A stretch of 33,489 bases of DNA from Candidatus Zixiibacteriota bacterium (GCA_030615745.1 JAUWYR010000026.1:1-33489); one strand, 5' to 3'. Numbered from the stretch's first letter, positions 7,327 to 15,779 are shown. Made by a program: numbers and translations. The notes: generated by a model not told the origin, from the sequence alone.

Positions 7327-8082
7327 ATGATAGATACCGTTACTTTCGATTTGTGGAATACTCTGGTTTGTAATACACCAAAAGATAGTATAAGATACAG
7401 GCAAATAAGATTGAAGGGGATTTACGATGCTTTTTTTGAATCGGATATCTTTGTAAAATATGAGGATTTGGAAAAAGCATATGATTTGAGTTTTGAAGAA
7501 TTTAAAAAGTTCTGGGACAAAAATATTGATATGGATTCAAAAGAACAGATAGATATTATGCTTCAAAATTTATCTGATTTGAGTTTAAAAAGACCGGACC
7601 AGGAAGTTTTAAAGAAAATAAGGAAAGCTTATGTTGAACCTGTGTTATATGATCCTCCTGATTTAGCTGAGAATACAAAAGAGATTTTAAGTTATTTAAA
7701 AAAGAAAAAATTTAGAATAGGCTTAATTTGTAACACCGGCAGGACCCCGGGAAATGTTGTGAGAAAACTTATGGAAGAGCTTGACATTTTAAAACATTTT
7801 GATGTTTTGTCTTTTTCAAATGAACTAAGGGTGCGGAAACCACATAAAAAGATTTTCCTTTATACCTTAAATGAGCTTAAAAGCTTGCCAAAATCTTCTT
7901 TTCATGTGGGAGATGAGCTTAGAACTGATATCTTAGGAGCAAAAAATGTGGGTATGACCACAGTTCATCTAAAGAGAAAAGATGAACAATGTAAATCTCT
8001 TGATGCATACGCAGATATTGTTCCGGACCACACCATTTTTAACTTAAATGAACTCAGAGGGGTTTTATTAGACTTGACATAA
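7327..8082 (+). CDS. HAD-superfamily hydrolase
   Basis: A 251-aa cytoplasmic protein with the haloacid-dehalogenase-fold motifs. Motif I is TFDLWNTL with nucleophile Asp8; the usual second Asp at +2 is Trp10. Motif II is LICNTG (Thr137), motif III is RVRKPHKKIF (Lys171) and motif IV is GDELRTDILGAK (Asp196, Asp201). A helical cap lies between motifs I and II (about 17-105), type C1. Loss of the +2 Asp is seen in dehalogenase-like and other non-classical members, so the reaction (phosphatase or other hydrolase) cannot be named. There is no clear Shine-Dalgarno before the ATG; the start rests on motif I at the very N-terminus. Confidence 0.85.
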   Translation: MIDTVTFDLWNTLVCNTPKDSIRYRQIRLKGIYDAFFESDIFVKYEDLEKAYDLSFEEFKKFWDKNIDMDSKEQIDIMLQNLSDLSLKRPDQEVLKKIRKAYVEPVLYDPPDLAENTKEILSYLKKKKFRIGLICNTGRTPGNVVRKLMEELDILKHFDVLSFSNELRVRKPHKKIFLYTLNELKSLPKSSFHVGDELRTDILGAKNVGMTTVHLKRKDEQCKSLDAYADIVPDHTIFNLNELRGVLLDLT

Positions 8083-8198
8083 AGGTTTAATTTCTTATAT
8101 TGAATCGATTTTTTAAAAGCTTTTCAAAAGCTAAAAAATGTTTCAACAAAGACGACCTATGTTATGAGATGATTTGCAAGATTATGACTCTTTTTCAG

Positions 8199-8858
8199 AT
8201 GGGGAAAAAAATTTATTTTTTTATCTTTTTAGCAGTTTTGGTTTTAAAATCCTCGCAGGTTTTTTCAGCTGATTTAAGCCATTACAATATGGTAGGTTTG
8301 AAAGGTGGGGTCTGGAGAGTTGATAATGCAAAGGATATGATATCAACTTCTGTATATAAAGCAAGTTCAAAGACCTATAGCCCATACCTTGAGCTTTATT
8401 TCTCCCTCGGGTTAAAAAAGGGATTTTGTTTAGAATTTTTCTTTGGCTCTTGCAGTCGGGGCGAGACAAAATTCGATGTGCCAGATGGATATTTCTGGGA
8501 GACTATCACAATAACCCCACTTTCTTTTGGGGCAAAATACTTTTTCCTTACAAAACCTAAAAGGAGCTGGCAACCCTATGCAGATCTTGGATTATCCTAT
8601 GTTATAGGGTCAAGTAAACTCGATTATGGCTCTTTTGGTTCAGGTGAGAAGTATTTTTTTGAGGGACTTGGAAAAAGCAGTTCGACCTTTGGTCTTTTCC
8701 TTGGAGGTGGGATCGAACATTCAATAAGTGAACTTTTATGGGTTAATTTTGACCTCAAGTATCAGTGGATAAAGTTTAGAAAAGAGGTGGGAGGATTAAA
8801 AGACTATAGGGGAACAAGATTGACTTTAGGTTTATCTTATGCTATAAAACAAAAGTGA
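8199..8858 (+). CDS. putative outer-membrane beta-barrel protein
   Basis: The frame is open from a TTG at 8100, but a signal peptide starts only at the ATG at 8199 (GKKIYFFIFLAVLVLK, cleavage near VFSA), so I choose that start. ATGs at 8169 and 8184 are alternatives and none has a good SD. The mature part of about 190 aa has alternating hydrophobic and polar strands rich in Gly and aromatics (YSPYLELYFSLGLKKGFCLEFFFG, WQPYADLGLSYVIG, TFGLFLGGGIEHSI, GTRLTLGLSYAIKQK), as in small outer-membrane porin-like barrels of the OmpW/OprF-like type. No specific family is recognised. It ends 24 bases before gap and may be cotranscribed with it. Confidence 0.6.
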   Translation: MGKKIYFFIFLAVLVLKSSQVFSADLSHYNMVGLKGGVWRVDNAKDMISTSVYKASSKTYSPYLELYFSLGLKKGFCLEFFFGSCSRGETKFDVPDGYFWETITITPLSFGAKYFFLTKPKRSWQPYADLGLSYVIGSSKLDYGSFGSGEKYFFEGLGKSSSTFGLFLGGGIEHSISELLWVNFDLKYQWIKFRKEVGGLKDYRGTRLTLGLSYAIKQK

Positions 8859-8867
8859 AACTTTTAA

Positions 8868-9893
<1,026 letters not shown>

Positions 9894-9909
9894 GTAGAGT
9901 TCAGTCCGA

Positions 9910-9940
9910 GTTAGAGCAGGGGTTTAACCCCTGCCCTAAC
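9910..9940 (+). other. hairpin between gap and pgk
   Basis: GTTAG (9910-9914) pairs with CTAAC (9936-9940) and, after one mismatch, 9916-9924 pairs with 9926-9934 (9 bp). There is no T-tract, so it may be an mRNA-stability or processing element, or a copy of the GCAGG...CCTGC repeat family seen elsewhere in the window. Confidence 0.5.
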
Positions 9941-9966
9941 AGGGAAGTTAAAAAAGGAGTTTAATT

Positions 9967-11154
9967 ATGCAAAAGTTGACCATCGATGATTTAGATTTAA
10001 AAGACAAAAGGGTATTGTTGAGGGTGGATTTCAACGTCCCCTTAGATGAACACCAGAATATAACCGATGACAAGCGCATAGTAGAGTCTTTGCCAACAAT
10101 TAAAAAGATTTTAGATGATGGTGCCAAGGCGATTTTGATCTCCCATCTTGGTCGACCTAAGGGGAAAAAGGTTTCTGAGATGAGCTTGAAACCAGTTGCT
10201 TTTAGGTTAGGAAATTTTTTAGGGAAACCGATAAAGTTCGTTGATGATTGCATTGGAGAAAAAGTTGAAAAAGAAATAAATCAGCTAAAATCAGGTGATT
10301 GTATTCTTTTGGAGAATTTAAGGTTTTATCCTGAGGAGGAGAAAAACGACCCTGAGTTTGCTAAAAAATTAGCAAGTTACGGAGAGCTTTATATAAATGA
10401 TGCATTTGGCACAGCACACCGTGCACATGCATCCACCGAAGGGGTAACAAAATATTTTGAAAAATGTGTGGCGGGGTATTTGATGAAAAAAGAGATAGAA
10501 TATCTGGGAAATGCTCTTTTAAATCCTTTACATCCTTTTGTTGCTCTTTTAGGAGGATCGAAAATTTCAGGGAAGATAGATGTGATAAAAAACTTAATGG
10601 ATAAAGTCGATATAATACTTATCGGTGGTGGAATGGCTTTTACATTTTATAAGGCTATGGGAATGGAGATTGGTTCGTCTCTTTTAGAGGAGGATAAGGT
10701 CAACTTAGCCAAAGAGATACTAACTAAGGCTAAAGTGGAACTTGACCTCCCATTAGATATTGTTGTGGCAAAAGAGATAACAAAAGATTCTGAGTCAAAA
10801 GTTGTTGATAAGGACAAGATTCCATCCGATTGGAAAGGAGTTGATATCGGTCCTAAGACAATCGAGCTTTTTTCAAAGAAAATCATGGGAGCCAAAACAG
10901 TTGTGTGGAACGGTCCTATGGGAATATTTGAGGTGGATAAATTCTCAAAAGGAACAGTTGAGTTAGCAAAAGCATTGTCTTTTGCAACAGAGAGAGGTGC
11001 AACAACTATAGTTGGAGGAGGAGATACCGCATCTGCTGTTGCTAAAGCCGGGATGGAGGATAAAATCTCCCACATATCAACTGGTGGTGGTGCCTCTCTG
11101 GAGCTTTTGGAAGGGAAAACTCTTCCTGGAATAAGAGCTTTGACGGATAAGTAG
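9967..11154 (+). CDS. pgk: phosphoglycerate kinase
   Basis: A 395-aa cytosolic enzyme that transfers phosphate from 1,3-bisphosphoglycerate to ADP. Signature blocks are RVDFNVP (19-25), SHLGRPKG (59-66), ENLRF, the [14 protein letters not shown] segment, the nucleotide site GGGDTA from residue 350 and the hinge [13 protein letters not shown] near 372. Length is standard. SD AAGGAG precedes the ATG. It follows gap by 73 bases containing a hairpin. Its TAG stop merges into a CAGTAGGCAGTAGACAG repeat that fills the gap to tpiA. Confidence 0.98.
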   Translation: MQKLTIDDLDLKDKRVLLRVDFNVPLDEHQNITDDKRIVESLPTIKKILDDGAKAILISHLGRPKGKKVSEMSLKPVAFRLGNFLGKPIKFVDDCIGEKVEKEINQLKSGDCILLENLRFYPEEEKNDPEFAKKLASYGELYINDAFGTAHRAHASTEGVTKYFEKCVAGYLMKKEIEYLGNALLNPLHPFVALLGGSKISGKIDVIKNLMDKVDIILIGGGMAFTFYKAMGMEIGSSLLEEDKVNLAKEILTKAKVELDLPLDIVVAKEITKDSESKVVDKDKIPSDWKGVDIGPKTIELFSKKIMGAKTVVWNGPMGIFEVDKFSKGTVELAKALSFATERGATTIVGGGDTASAVAKAGMEDKISHISTGGGASLELLEGKTLPGIRALTDK

Positions 11155-11215
11155 ACAGTATCCAGTAGGCAGTAGACAGAAAACGAGCAACGTGTCACGA
11201 GAAACGGGAAACGGA
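11152..11215 (+). repeat. degenerate short tandem repeat between pgk and tpiA
   Basis: Starting at the pgk stop codon, (C)AGTAGACAG-like units pass into GAAACGGGAAACGG-like units. The repeat resembles the heptamer array after the Spy-like gene at 13353. No coding potential seen. Confidence 0.5.
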
Positions 11216-11258
11216 ATTAAGATAGAGATTTGAGAGTTGAGAATTAGGAGAGTAAAAG

Positions 11259-12017
11259 ATGAGAATACCGATTATAGCTGGTAACTGGAAGATGTATAAA
11301 AATGAGGCTGAGGCTTTTGAGTTAGGAGCTGAATTGAAAAAAAGGCTTGAAGATGTCGTGTCTTTAAAGATTGTTCTTTGTCCTCCTTTTACCGCACTTT
11401 TTTCAGTAAAAAAAGCGATTGAAGGGTCAAATCTGTTTTTGGGTGCTCAGAACATGCACTGGGAAGACCAGGGCGCCTACACTGGAGAGATATCTGCAAA
11501 AATGCTTATGAGTTTAGGATGTAGTTTTGTTATATTAGGTCACTCTGAAAGAAGGATACATTTTGGCGAGACAAACGAGATGACAAACAAAAAGCTGAAA
11601 AAAGCTATAGAAATTGGACTTTCTCCTATACTCTGTGTTGGTGAGAAATTGGAGCAGAGAGAAACAGAGAAAACAGAGGAGGTGGTTGAGAAACAACTTG
11701 AGGGTGCATTTGAAGGTCTTAAAGAGATTGAAGCAGAAAAAGTGGTTATTGCTTACGAGCCGGTATGGGCTATAGGAACAGGGAAAACTGCTACTCCCAA
11801 ACAGGCGAACGAAGTTCATCGTTTTATAAGAGAAAAGCTTGGACTTTTATATAAGGACGAAATTGCTGAAAAGGTAAATATCTTATATGGAGGCTCAGTT
11901 AAACCGGAGAATTCAAATGAGCTTTTATCTGAGCCAGATATAGATGGAGCGTTAGTTGGTGGTGCGAGTCTTAAAGCAGATTCTTTTGAGAAGATAGTTA
12001 GGTCTAAATTGAGCTAA
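11259..12017 (+). CDS. tpiA: triose-phosphate isomerase
   Basis: A 252-aa TIM barrel interconverting dihydroxyacetone phosphate and glyceraldehyde 3-phosphate. All catalytic residues are visible: Asn9 and Lys11 in GNWKMYK, His95 in LGHSERR and Glu167 in AYEPVWAIGTGKTAT. The phosphate-binding LYGGSVKPEN and GALVGGASL motifs lie near the C-terminus. Length is standard. It completes the gap-pgk-tpiA set, with secG only 13 bases downstream. Confidence 0.98.
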   Translation: MRIPIIAGNWKMYKNEAEAFELGAELKKRLEDVVSLKIVLCPPFTALFSVKKAIEGSNLFLGAQNMHWEDQGAYTGEISAKMLMSLGCSFVILGHSERRIHFGETNEMTNKKLKKAIEIGLSPILCVGEKLEQRETEKTEEVVEKQLEGAFEGLKEIEAEKVVIAYEPVWAIGTGKTATPKQANEVHRFIREKLGLLYKDEIAEKVNILYGGSVKPENSNELLSEPDIDGALVGGASLKADSFEKIVRSKLS

Positions 12018-12030
12018 AAAGGAGGTTTTT

Positions 12031-12426
12031 TTGTATACTTTTTTGTTAATTATTCATGTTTTTGTTTGTATAGGTTTGATGATAACCATTCTTATGCAGT
12101 CAGCAAAGGGAGAGGGATTAGCTGGTGCTTTTGGTGGCTCAGGGATAACCGGGGCGGTGTTCGGTGGCAGGGGTGCAGCAACTTTTCTTTCAAAGGCTAC
12201 AACTGTTTTAGCGTTTGCATTCTTTTTGAGTGCTTTGACTTTGACTTTTTTGACTCCTCTTATTAGTGGCAGAGCTCCAATAAAAAGTGAGATTCAAGAG
12301 GAGGCAAGAAGAGAAGCTCAAGAAGGCCCTGTTCCAGCAACTGCGATTCCGACACCAGTGCCTCAGGAGGAAAAAGGGGAAACAGAACTTCCCCCGGTTC
12401 CGGAAGAGCAAGGTGAGGGTAAATAA
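12031..12426 (+). CDS. secG: preprotein translocase subunit SecG
   Basis: A 131-aa inner-membrane protein, auxiliary subunit of the SecYEG translocon. It begins at TTG, 4 bases after an AAAAAGGAGG-type SD and a T-run. Two membrane segments (about 2-22 and 53-77) enclose the SecG signature MQSAKGEGLAGAFGGSG. The tail from residue 83 is Glu/Pro-rich (EEARREAQEG, VPQEEKGETELPP), longer than in E. coli SecG but common in other lineages. secG after tpiA and before a tRNA-Leu is a widespread bacterial order. Confidence 0.93.
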   Translation: MYTFLLIIHVFVCIGLMITILMQSAKGEGLAGAFGGSGITGAVFGGRGAATFLSKATTVLAFAFFLSALTLTFLTPLISGRAPIKSEIQEEARREAQEGPVPATAIPTPVPQEEKGETELPPVPEEQGEGK

Positions 12427-12431
12427 TTTTT

Positions 12432-12513
12432 GCGGAAGTGGTGGAACTGGTAGACACACCATCTTGAGGGGGTGGCGGCGAAAGTCGTGGGGGTTCGAGT
12501 CCCCCCTTCCGCA
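12432..12513 (+). tRNA. tRNA-Leu (anticodon GAG)
   Basis: The acceptor stem GCGGAAG pairs with CTTCCGC (12506-12512), with discriminator A. A long variable arm and T-arm GGTTCGAGTCC are present. Anticodon loop TTGAGGG gives GAG (Leu, CUC/CUU). It starts 6 bases after the secG stop, so it is probably processed from the gap-pgk-tpiA-secG transcript. No CCA encoded. Confidence 0.95.
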
Positions 12514-12543
12514 GTTTAGTTTTTAGTTGTTAGTTTTTAGTAG

Positions 12544-12571
12544 GTCGGTTTTCCTAAATCGACTTTTCTTT
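12544..12571 (+). terminator. terminator after tRNA-Leu(GAG)
   Basis: GTCGGTTT (12544-12551) pairs with AAATCGAC (12556-12563), one G-T wobble, loop TCCT. It is followed by TTTTCTTT. Confidence 0.7.
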
Positions 12572-12606
12572 ATCAAAATTTTTGGAGTTAATCCTTTTAA
12601 TTAGTT

Positions 12607-12663
12607 GCGTCAGAAGCTCTACTCCTGACGCAGAAAAAGGTGTCAGGACTGAGGTCCTGACAC
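12607..12663. repeat. double hairpin element
   Basis: Two adjacent stem-loops: GCGTCAG (12607-12613) with CTGACGC (12625-12631), then GTGTCAGGAC (12640-12649) with a perfect 10-bp partner at 12654-12663. Both arms contain GTCAG/CTGAC, which suggests a repeat element made of related units rather than a terminator. Confidence 0.55.
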
Positions 12664-12795
12664 AACGCAAAAAATCGACCTTATTTTATTTGGATCTGGA
12701 ATCCGACATGTTAGAAGTTTTTAAATAGATAAAGTATAAAACAAATGTTTTTTATTGACAAAACGTAAAAGGTTTAAACAAAAAAAGGAGGAAGG

Positions 12796-13353
12796 ATGAA
12801 AAGGTTTTATTTTCTTGCTGTTTTACTCGTTTCGGTTGTCCTCTTATTCGGAGTTGCTTATGCCCAGATGGAGATGAAGTATGAGCAACATCAGGAAAAA
12901 ATGGGTAAGATGGGCACTGAGATGAAGTGTGTAAAAATGAGTACTGGTTGCTGTGAGATGGGTTCTGGAATGATGCATAAATGCATGAAGATGTGCGGAA
13001 TGAGTCAGATGATGGAAGAGGGAATGAGGTGCTGTAAGAAGGGCTTTTTCTTGTGCTGTAAGAAAGAAATGGATTTGACTGATGAGCAGGTTTTGTCTTT
13101 AAAGAAGATCAAGATGAACTTTGCTAAGGGTGATATTCAAAGAGACGCTGATTTGAAGATTGCTCATCTGGAGCTTAAGGAACTTCTTGGAGCAGATAAG
13201 GTTGACATTGACAAGGCGGGAAAAAAGATTAAATCCATTGCCAGTATGAAGGCGGAGAAAAAGATCGCTCATTTAAAGTCATTTGAGAAAGCTAAGCAGG
13301 TTCTGACTGAGGAGCAGTTGAGTAAGTTGAAGAAGTGCCCTAAGATGCAGTAG
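12796..13353 (+). CDS. Spy/CpxP-like periplasmic protein with Cys/Met-rich metal-binding segment
   Basis: A 185-aa exported protein behind a perfect AGGAGG SD. Signal peptide 1-23 (cleavage near AYA-Q). Residues 25-90 are extremely rich in Met and Cys, with Cys at 45, 52, 53, 63, 67, 79, 80, 87 and 88, including three CC pairs, plus several His. Residues 92-185 are helical and carry two LTxxQ-type motifs (LTDEQVLSLKKI and LTEEQLSKLKK), as in the Spy/CpxP/ZraP family of periplasmic chaperones and metal-stress sensors. I infer a periplasmic protein that binds a soft metal such as copper, silver or mercury. No metal-efflux genes adjoin it, and it appears to be monocistronic with its own terminator. 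Confidence 0.75.
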   Translation: MKRFYFLAVLLVSVVLLFGVAYAQMEMKYEQHQEKMGKMGTEMKCVKMSTGCCEMGSGMMHKCMKMCGMSQMMEEGMRCCKKGFFLCCKKEMDLTDEQVLSLKKIKMNFAKGDIQRDADLKIAHLELKELLGADKVDIDKAGKKIKSIASMKAEKKIAHLKSFEKAKQVLTEEQLSKLKKCPKMQ

Positions 13354-13361
13354 GTAGTAGG

Positions 13362-13406
13362 CAGTAAACAGTAAACAGTAAACAGTAAACGGTAAACAGT
13401 AAACAG
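13362..13406 (+). repeat. tandem heptamer array (CAGTAAA, six units)
   Basis: Six consecutive 7-bp units, CAGTAAA with one CGGTAAA, followed by a partial CAG. They start 8 bases after the TAG stop of the Spy-like gene. Arrays of this kind are prone to slippage. Confidence 0.85.
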
Positions 13407-13422
13407 AAAGAAATTGTTAGGG

Positions 13423-13451
13423 ACGCAGGTTCAAAAGAGCCTGCGTTTTTT
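13423..13451 (+). terminator. terminator after the Spy-like gene
   Basis: ACGCAGGTTC (13423-13432) pairs with GAGCCTGCGT (13437-13446), one G-T wobble, loop AAAA. It is followed by six Ts. Confidence 0.85.
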
Positions 13452-13549
13452 ATATATAAATTATCAAAATTTTTGAAGTTAATTCTTTTTCTTGTTAAAA
13501 AATAATGATAAACCTGCTTTTAAATTTCTTTAACCACTAATTATGTATT

Positions 13550-13855
13550 CCCACCTTGCCTCAAGGTGGGGTTTTTAACCCACGTTGCCTGCCCGGCCAG
13601 GGAGGGCAACGTGGGTCTACCGATATAATGGTTTCCAATTCATTCGCGTAGCGGAGGGTTTATCCCTGCGCAGAGCCGTAAAGGCTCTGCGGCTCTCTCT
13701 ATGATATAGGAGCCTCGATTATGGTCTCTTTATAGTGTTATTCCAATTAAATAATGCAAATTATTCTGCAAGGGAAGGGCTTGTTGAGCCTGGCGAAATC
13801 CCGATTTATCGGGGGTCCCCTCCCAACTACCAGCGGGAGACCACGAGGGTCTCCC
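13550..13855. repeat. cluster of hairpin elements
   Basis: Perfect stems follow one another in a gene-free stretch: 13550-13558 with 13562-13570 (followed by GTTTTT, terminator-like); 13579-13589 with 13605-13615 (11 bp, inner part GCCCGGCCAGGG); 13669-13677 with 13683-13691; CCCGAT-TT-ATCGGG at 13800-13813; and 13835-13842 with 13848-13855. The second resembles CCTGCCCAGCCAGGG near 25321. No ORF or known RNA family was recognised. This looks like an accumulation site for palindromic intergenic repeats. Confidence 0.6.
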
Positions 13856-13926
13856 CTACGCATTAGGTTTATTTTGTTGGATAAGCAATAGCATTACCAA
13901 AAAAGATTTGTCAAGGTATAATTGTG

Positions 13927-13954
13927 TTGACTTTTTAGAGGAAGATTCTATTTT
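13927..13954 (+). promoter_or_regulatory. candidate promoter of the citryl-CoA-lyase-like gene
   Basis: TTGACT (13927-13932), a 16-base spacer and TATTTT (13949-13954) stand 37 bases before the ATG. Weak match to the sigma70 consensus. Confidence 0.35.
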
Positions 13955-13990
13955 TGATTTCAAAAATAACCCTCAAAATCGGAGGTCGAA

Positions 13991-14764
13991 ATGAATCAAG
14001 AGAAATGGGTTACCAAGATTACAAAGATCGAAAAAGGGAAGATAAGTGTGAGGGGCTATGATATAAAAGAGATGATGGAGAAACTTTCCTTTGGGGGTGC
14101 TGTGTTTCTTCTTCTTAAAGGAGAACTTCCAACTGAGGCTGAGTCAAAAATGATGGAGGCGATTTTGGTCTCATCAATTGACCATGGGGTTACTCCACCG
14201 TCCTCTTTTGCCTCAAGATTGGTCATCTCCGGAGGAAATCCGATAAATTCAGCAGTTTCTGCTGGTGTTTTAACTATCGGAGATTTTCACGGAGGTGCGA
14301 TTGAACAGTGTGCGAAAATTTTACAGGAATGGGCTAAAAAAGAAGAAAATATCGAGAATTTGGGTAAATCTTTGGTGAAAGATTTCATCTCAAAGAAAAA
14401 AAGGATTTTAGGTTTTGGACATAGACTTCATGAAACTGACCCGAGAACAGTTAAGCTTTTCGAGATCGCTTGTAAATTGAATTTTTCAGGTAGACATATG
14501 GATTTAGCCAAAGCTGTTGAATCTGAGTTAGAAAGACAGACAAAAAAAAGATTGCCCATTAATGTGGATGGAGCTATTGGTGCGGTTATCTCTGATATGG
14601 GATTTGACTGGAGATTGGGCAAGGGATTTTTTATCATCTCAAGAGTTCCCGGGCTTATTGCCCATGCTTATGAGGAGTGGACTACCCAGAAGCCTATGAG
14701 AAGATTGGCGGATTTAAGCTACGAGTATGGGGGAGCAGAGGAGAGAAGGATTCACAGCAGATGA
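13991..14764 (+). CDS. citryl-CoA lyase / short citrate-synthase-family protein
   Basis: A 257-aa protein matching the core of citrate synthase but much shorter than the usual 370-430 aa, the length I recall for citryl-CoA lyase (Ccl) of Hydrogenobacter-type reductive TCA cycles. Ccl splits citryl-CoA into acetyl-CoA and oxaloacetate. The catalytic triad of the fold is kept: His65 in SSIDHGVTPPSSF, His144 in GFGHRLHETDPR and Asp193 in NVDGAIGAVI. FHGGAIEQ at 99-106 matches the citrate-synthase HGGA motif. SD GGAGG precedes the ATG. No citryl-CoA synthetase or other TCA gene adjoins it, so direction and pathway remain open. A stand-alone citrate-synthase-like activity is the alternative. Confidence 0.75.
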   Translation: MNQEKWVTKITKIEKGKISVRGYDIKEMMEKLSFGGAVFLLLKGELPTEAESKMMEAILVSSIDHGVTPPSSFASRLVISGGNPINSAVSAGVLTIGDFHGGAIEQCAKILQEWAKKEENIENLGKSLVKDFISKKKRILGFGHRLHETDPRTVKLFEIACKLNFSGRHMDLAKAVESELERQTKKRLPINVDGAIGAVISDMGFDWRLGKGFFIISRVPGLIAHAYEEWTTQKPMRRLADLSYEYGGAEERRIHSR

Positions 14765-14855
14765 AACGGATGGAGCAGATGATTCCCAACGGATTGAACG
14801 GATGATTCACAGAAGATTAAGCAGATTGAACAGATAAAGCAGATTAAGGGGATGA
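14749..14855. repeat. CAGATT/CGGATT repeat tract (minus-strand copy of the CTGTT repeat family)
   Basis: Irregular 10-14-bp units such as GCAGATTGAACAGAT and CCCAACGGATTGAACGGAT begin at the last codons of the preceding gene. The reverse complement matches the tract at 32470-32590 closely, including TGTTGGGAAT and ATCTGCTGTGAAT. Shorter copies are at 19590-19640 and 31298-31320. Confidence 0.65.
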
Positions 14856-14917
14856 ATTCCTTGTGAAAACAAGTGTTTGATTTTTTCTACTTTTTTTAAA
14901 AAAACTTCATTTTTTCC

Positions 14918-14946
14918 TTGACAACTGCACTAATGTGCAGTATATT
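14918..14946 (+). promoter_or_regulatory. lexA promoter with embedded LexA operator
   Basis: TTGACA (14918-14923), a spacer of exactly 17 bases and TATATT (14941-14946) form a near-consensus sigma70 promoter. The spacer is almost wholly the inverted repeat ACTGCACTAATGTGCAGT (14924-14941), with 7-bp arms around TAAT. Its core TGCAC-N4-GTGCA fits the Fibrobacter-type LexA box TGCNC-N4-GTGCA as I recall it. LexA bound here would block polymerase, so self-repression is very likely. Confidence 0.82.
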
Positions 14947-14979
14947 GTTTGCTAGACGATAATAAAAAAGGAGGATTTT

Positions 14980-15591
14980 ATGGGTGAAAAATTGACCAGG
15001 CGTCAAAGGCAGATTTTTGAGTTTATCTCTTTTACAATTGAGTCCAAAGGGACTGCTCCGACCATAAGGGAGATAGGAAAAAGATTTAAGATCGCATCTA
15101 CCAATGGGGTTAGAGCTGTCCTTTCAGGTTTGGTTAAAAAGGGTTATATAAGGCGCAAGCCTATGGTATCGAGAGGAATCGAGCTGGTAAGAGAAATGAA
15201 AAGCTCCTTTATTAATGTCCCTATCTTAGGGAGGATTTCAGCCGGGCTTCCGGTTTTAGCTGTGGAGAATATAGAGGGAACAATAGCCCTGGATAAAAAC
15301 TTCTTCTCTGGTGGAGATATATTCTCTTTGAAAGTTCAGGGGAATAGTATGAAAGATGCTGGAATATTTGATGGTGACTATGTGGTGGCTCGTCAACAGC
15401 CAACAGCTGATAAAGGAGACATAGTTATCGCCATTATTGGTGAGGAGGCCACAGTGAAAAAATATTTCCCGGAGAATGGCAAAGTGAGACTGGAGCCAGC
15501 TAATCCAGATTTCAAACCAATAGTTATCCAAAGAAAAAGCCCGGAATTTTTCATTGCTGGAAAGGTGATCGGGCTTTTGAGGAAATTATAA
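14980..15591 (+). CDS. lexA: LexA repressor
   Basis: A 203-aa SOS regulator. The N-terminal winged helix-turn-helix (1-72) starts with KLTRRQRQIFEFI and carries TAPTIREIGKRFKIAS (recognition region) and VLSGLVKKGYIRR. The C-terminal S24 self-cleavage domain has the scissile Ala88-Gly89 in GRISAGLPV, nucleophile Ser123 in VQGNSMKDAGI and Lys160 in EATVKKYF. It should repress DNA-damage genes until RecA-stimulated autocleavage. SD AAGGAGG. Recognition-helix residues may differ from the E. coli type to match the TGCAC-type operator upstream. dinB lies 2.7 kb downstream on the same strand. Confidence 0.96.
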   Translation: MGEKLTRRQRQIFEFISFTIESKGTAPTIREIGKRFKIASTNGVRAVLSGLVKKGYIRRKPMVSRGIELVREMKSSFINVPILGRISAGLPVLAVENIEGTIALDKNFFSGGDIFSLKVQGNSMKDAGIFDGDYVVARQQPTADKGDIVIAIIGEEATVKKYFPENGKVRLEPANPDFKPIVIQRKSPEFFIAGKVIGLLRKL

Positions 15592-15656
15592 ACAGCATAG
15601 GAGCCTGTCTTAAAATTATGATTTGTATAGCGGAAGTCGAAAATTGATACTCTATT

Positions 15657-15779
15657 GTAGTGTTTCACTAATAGCTTTACTATCCTGTCATTCTCAAGCT
15701 TTGCGAGGAATCTCGGTAAGAGATTGCTTCGTCCACGTGGACTCGCAATGACAGTGTAAAGAAATATTAGAGACACTAC
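15657..15779. mobile_element. MITE-like imperfect inverted-repeat element
   Basis: A 123-bp element with ends GTAGTGT (15657-15663) and ACACTAC (15773-15779) and imperfect arms extending inward to CTGTCATT (15685-15692) and AATGACAG (15747-15754). Inside is AATCTC-GGTAA-GAGATT. The inner sequence resembles the widespread TGTCATTGCGAG...AATCTC intergenic repeat that I recall from many bacterial genomes. GACTCGCAATGACAG (15740-15754) recurs at 29511-29525. No coding capacity. Confidence 0.65.

Noticed and set aside
12208-12462. Minus-strand ORFs opposite secG
   Set aside because: Antisense shadows of secG and the tRNA-Leu; secG has its signature motif and a strong SD.
13362-13406. Possible CRISPR array
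   Set aside because: The repeats are 7 bp, contiguous and without unique spacers; no cas genes in the window.
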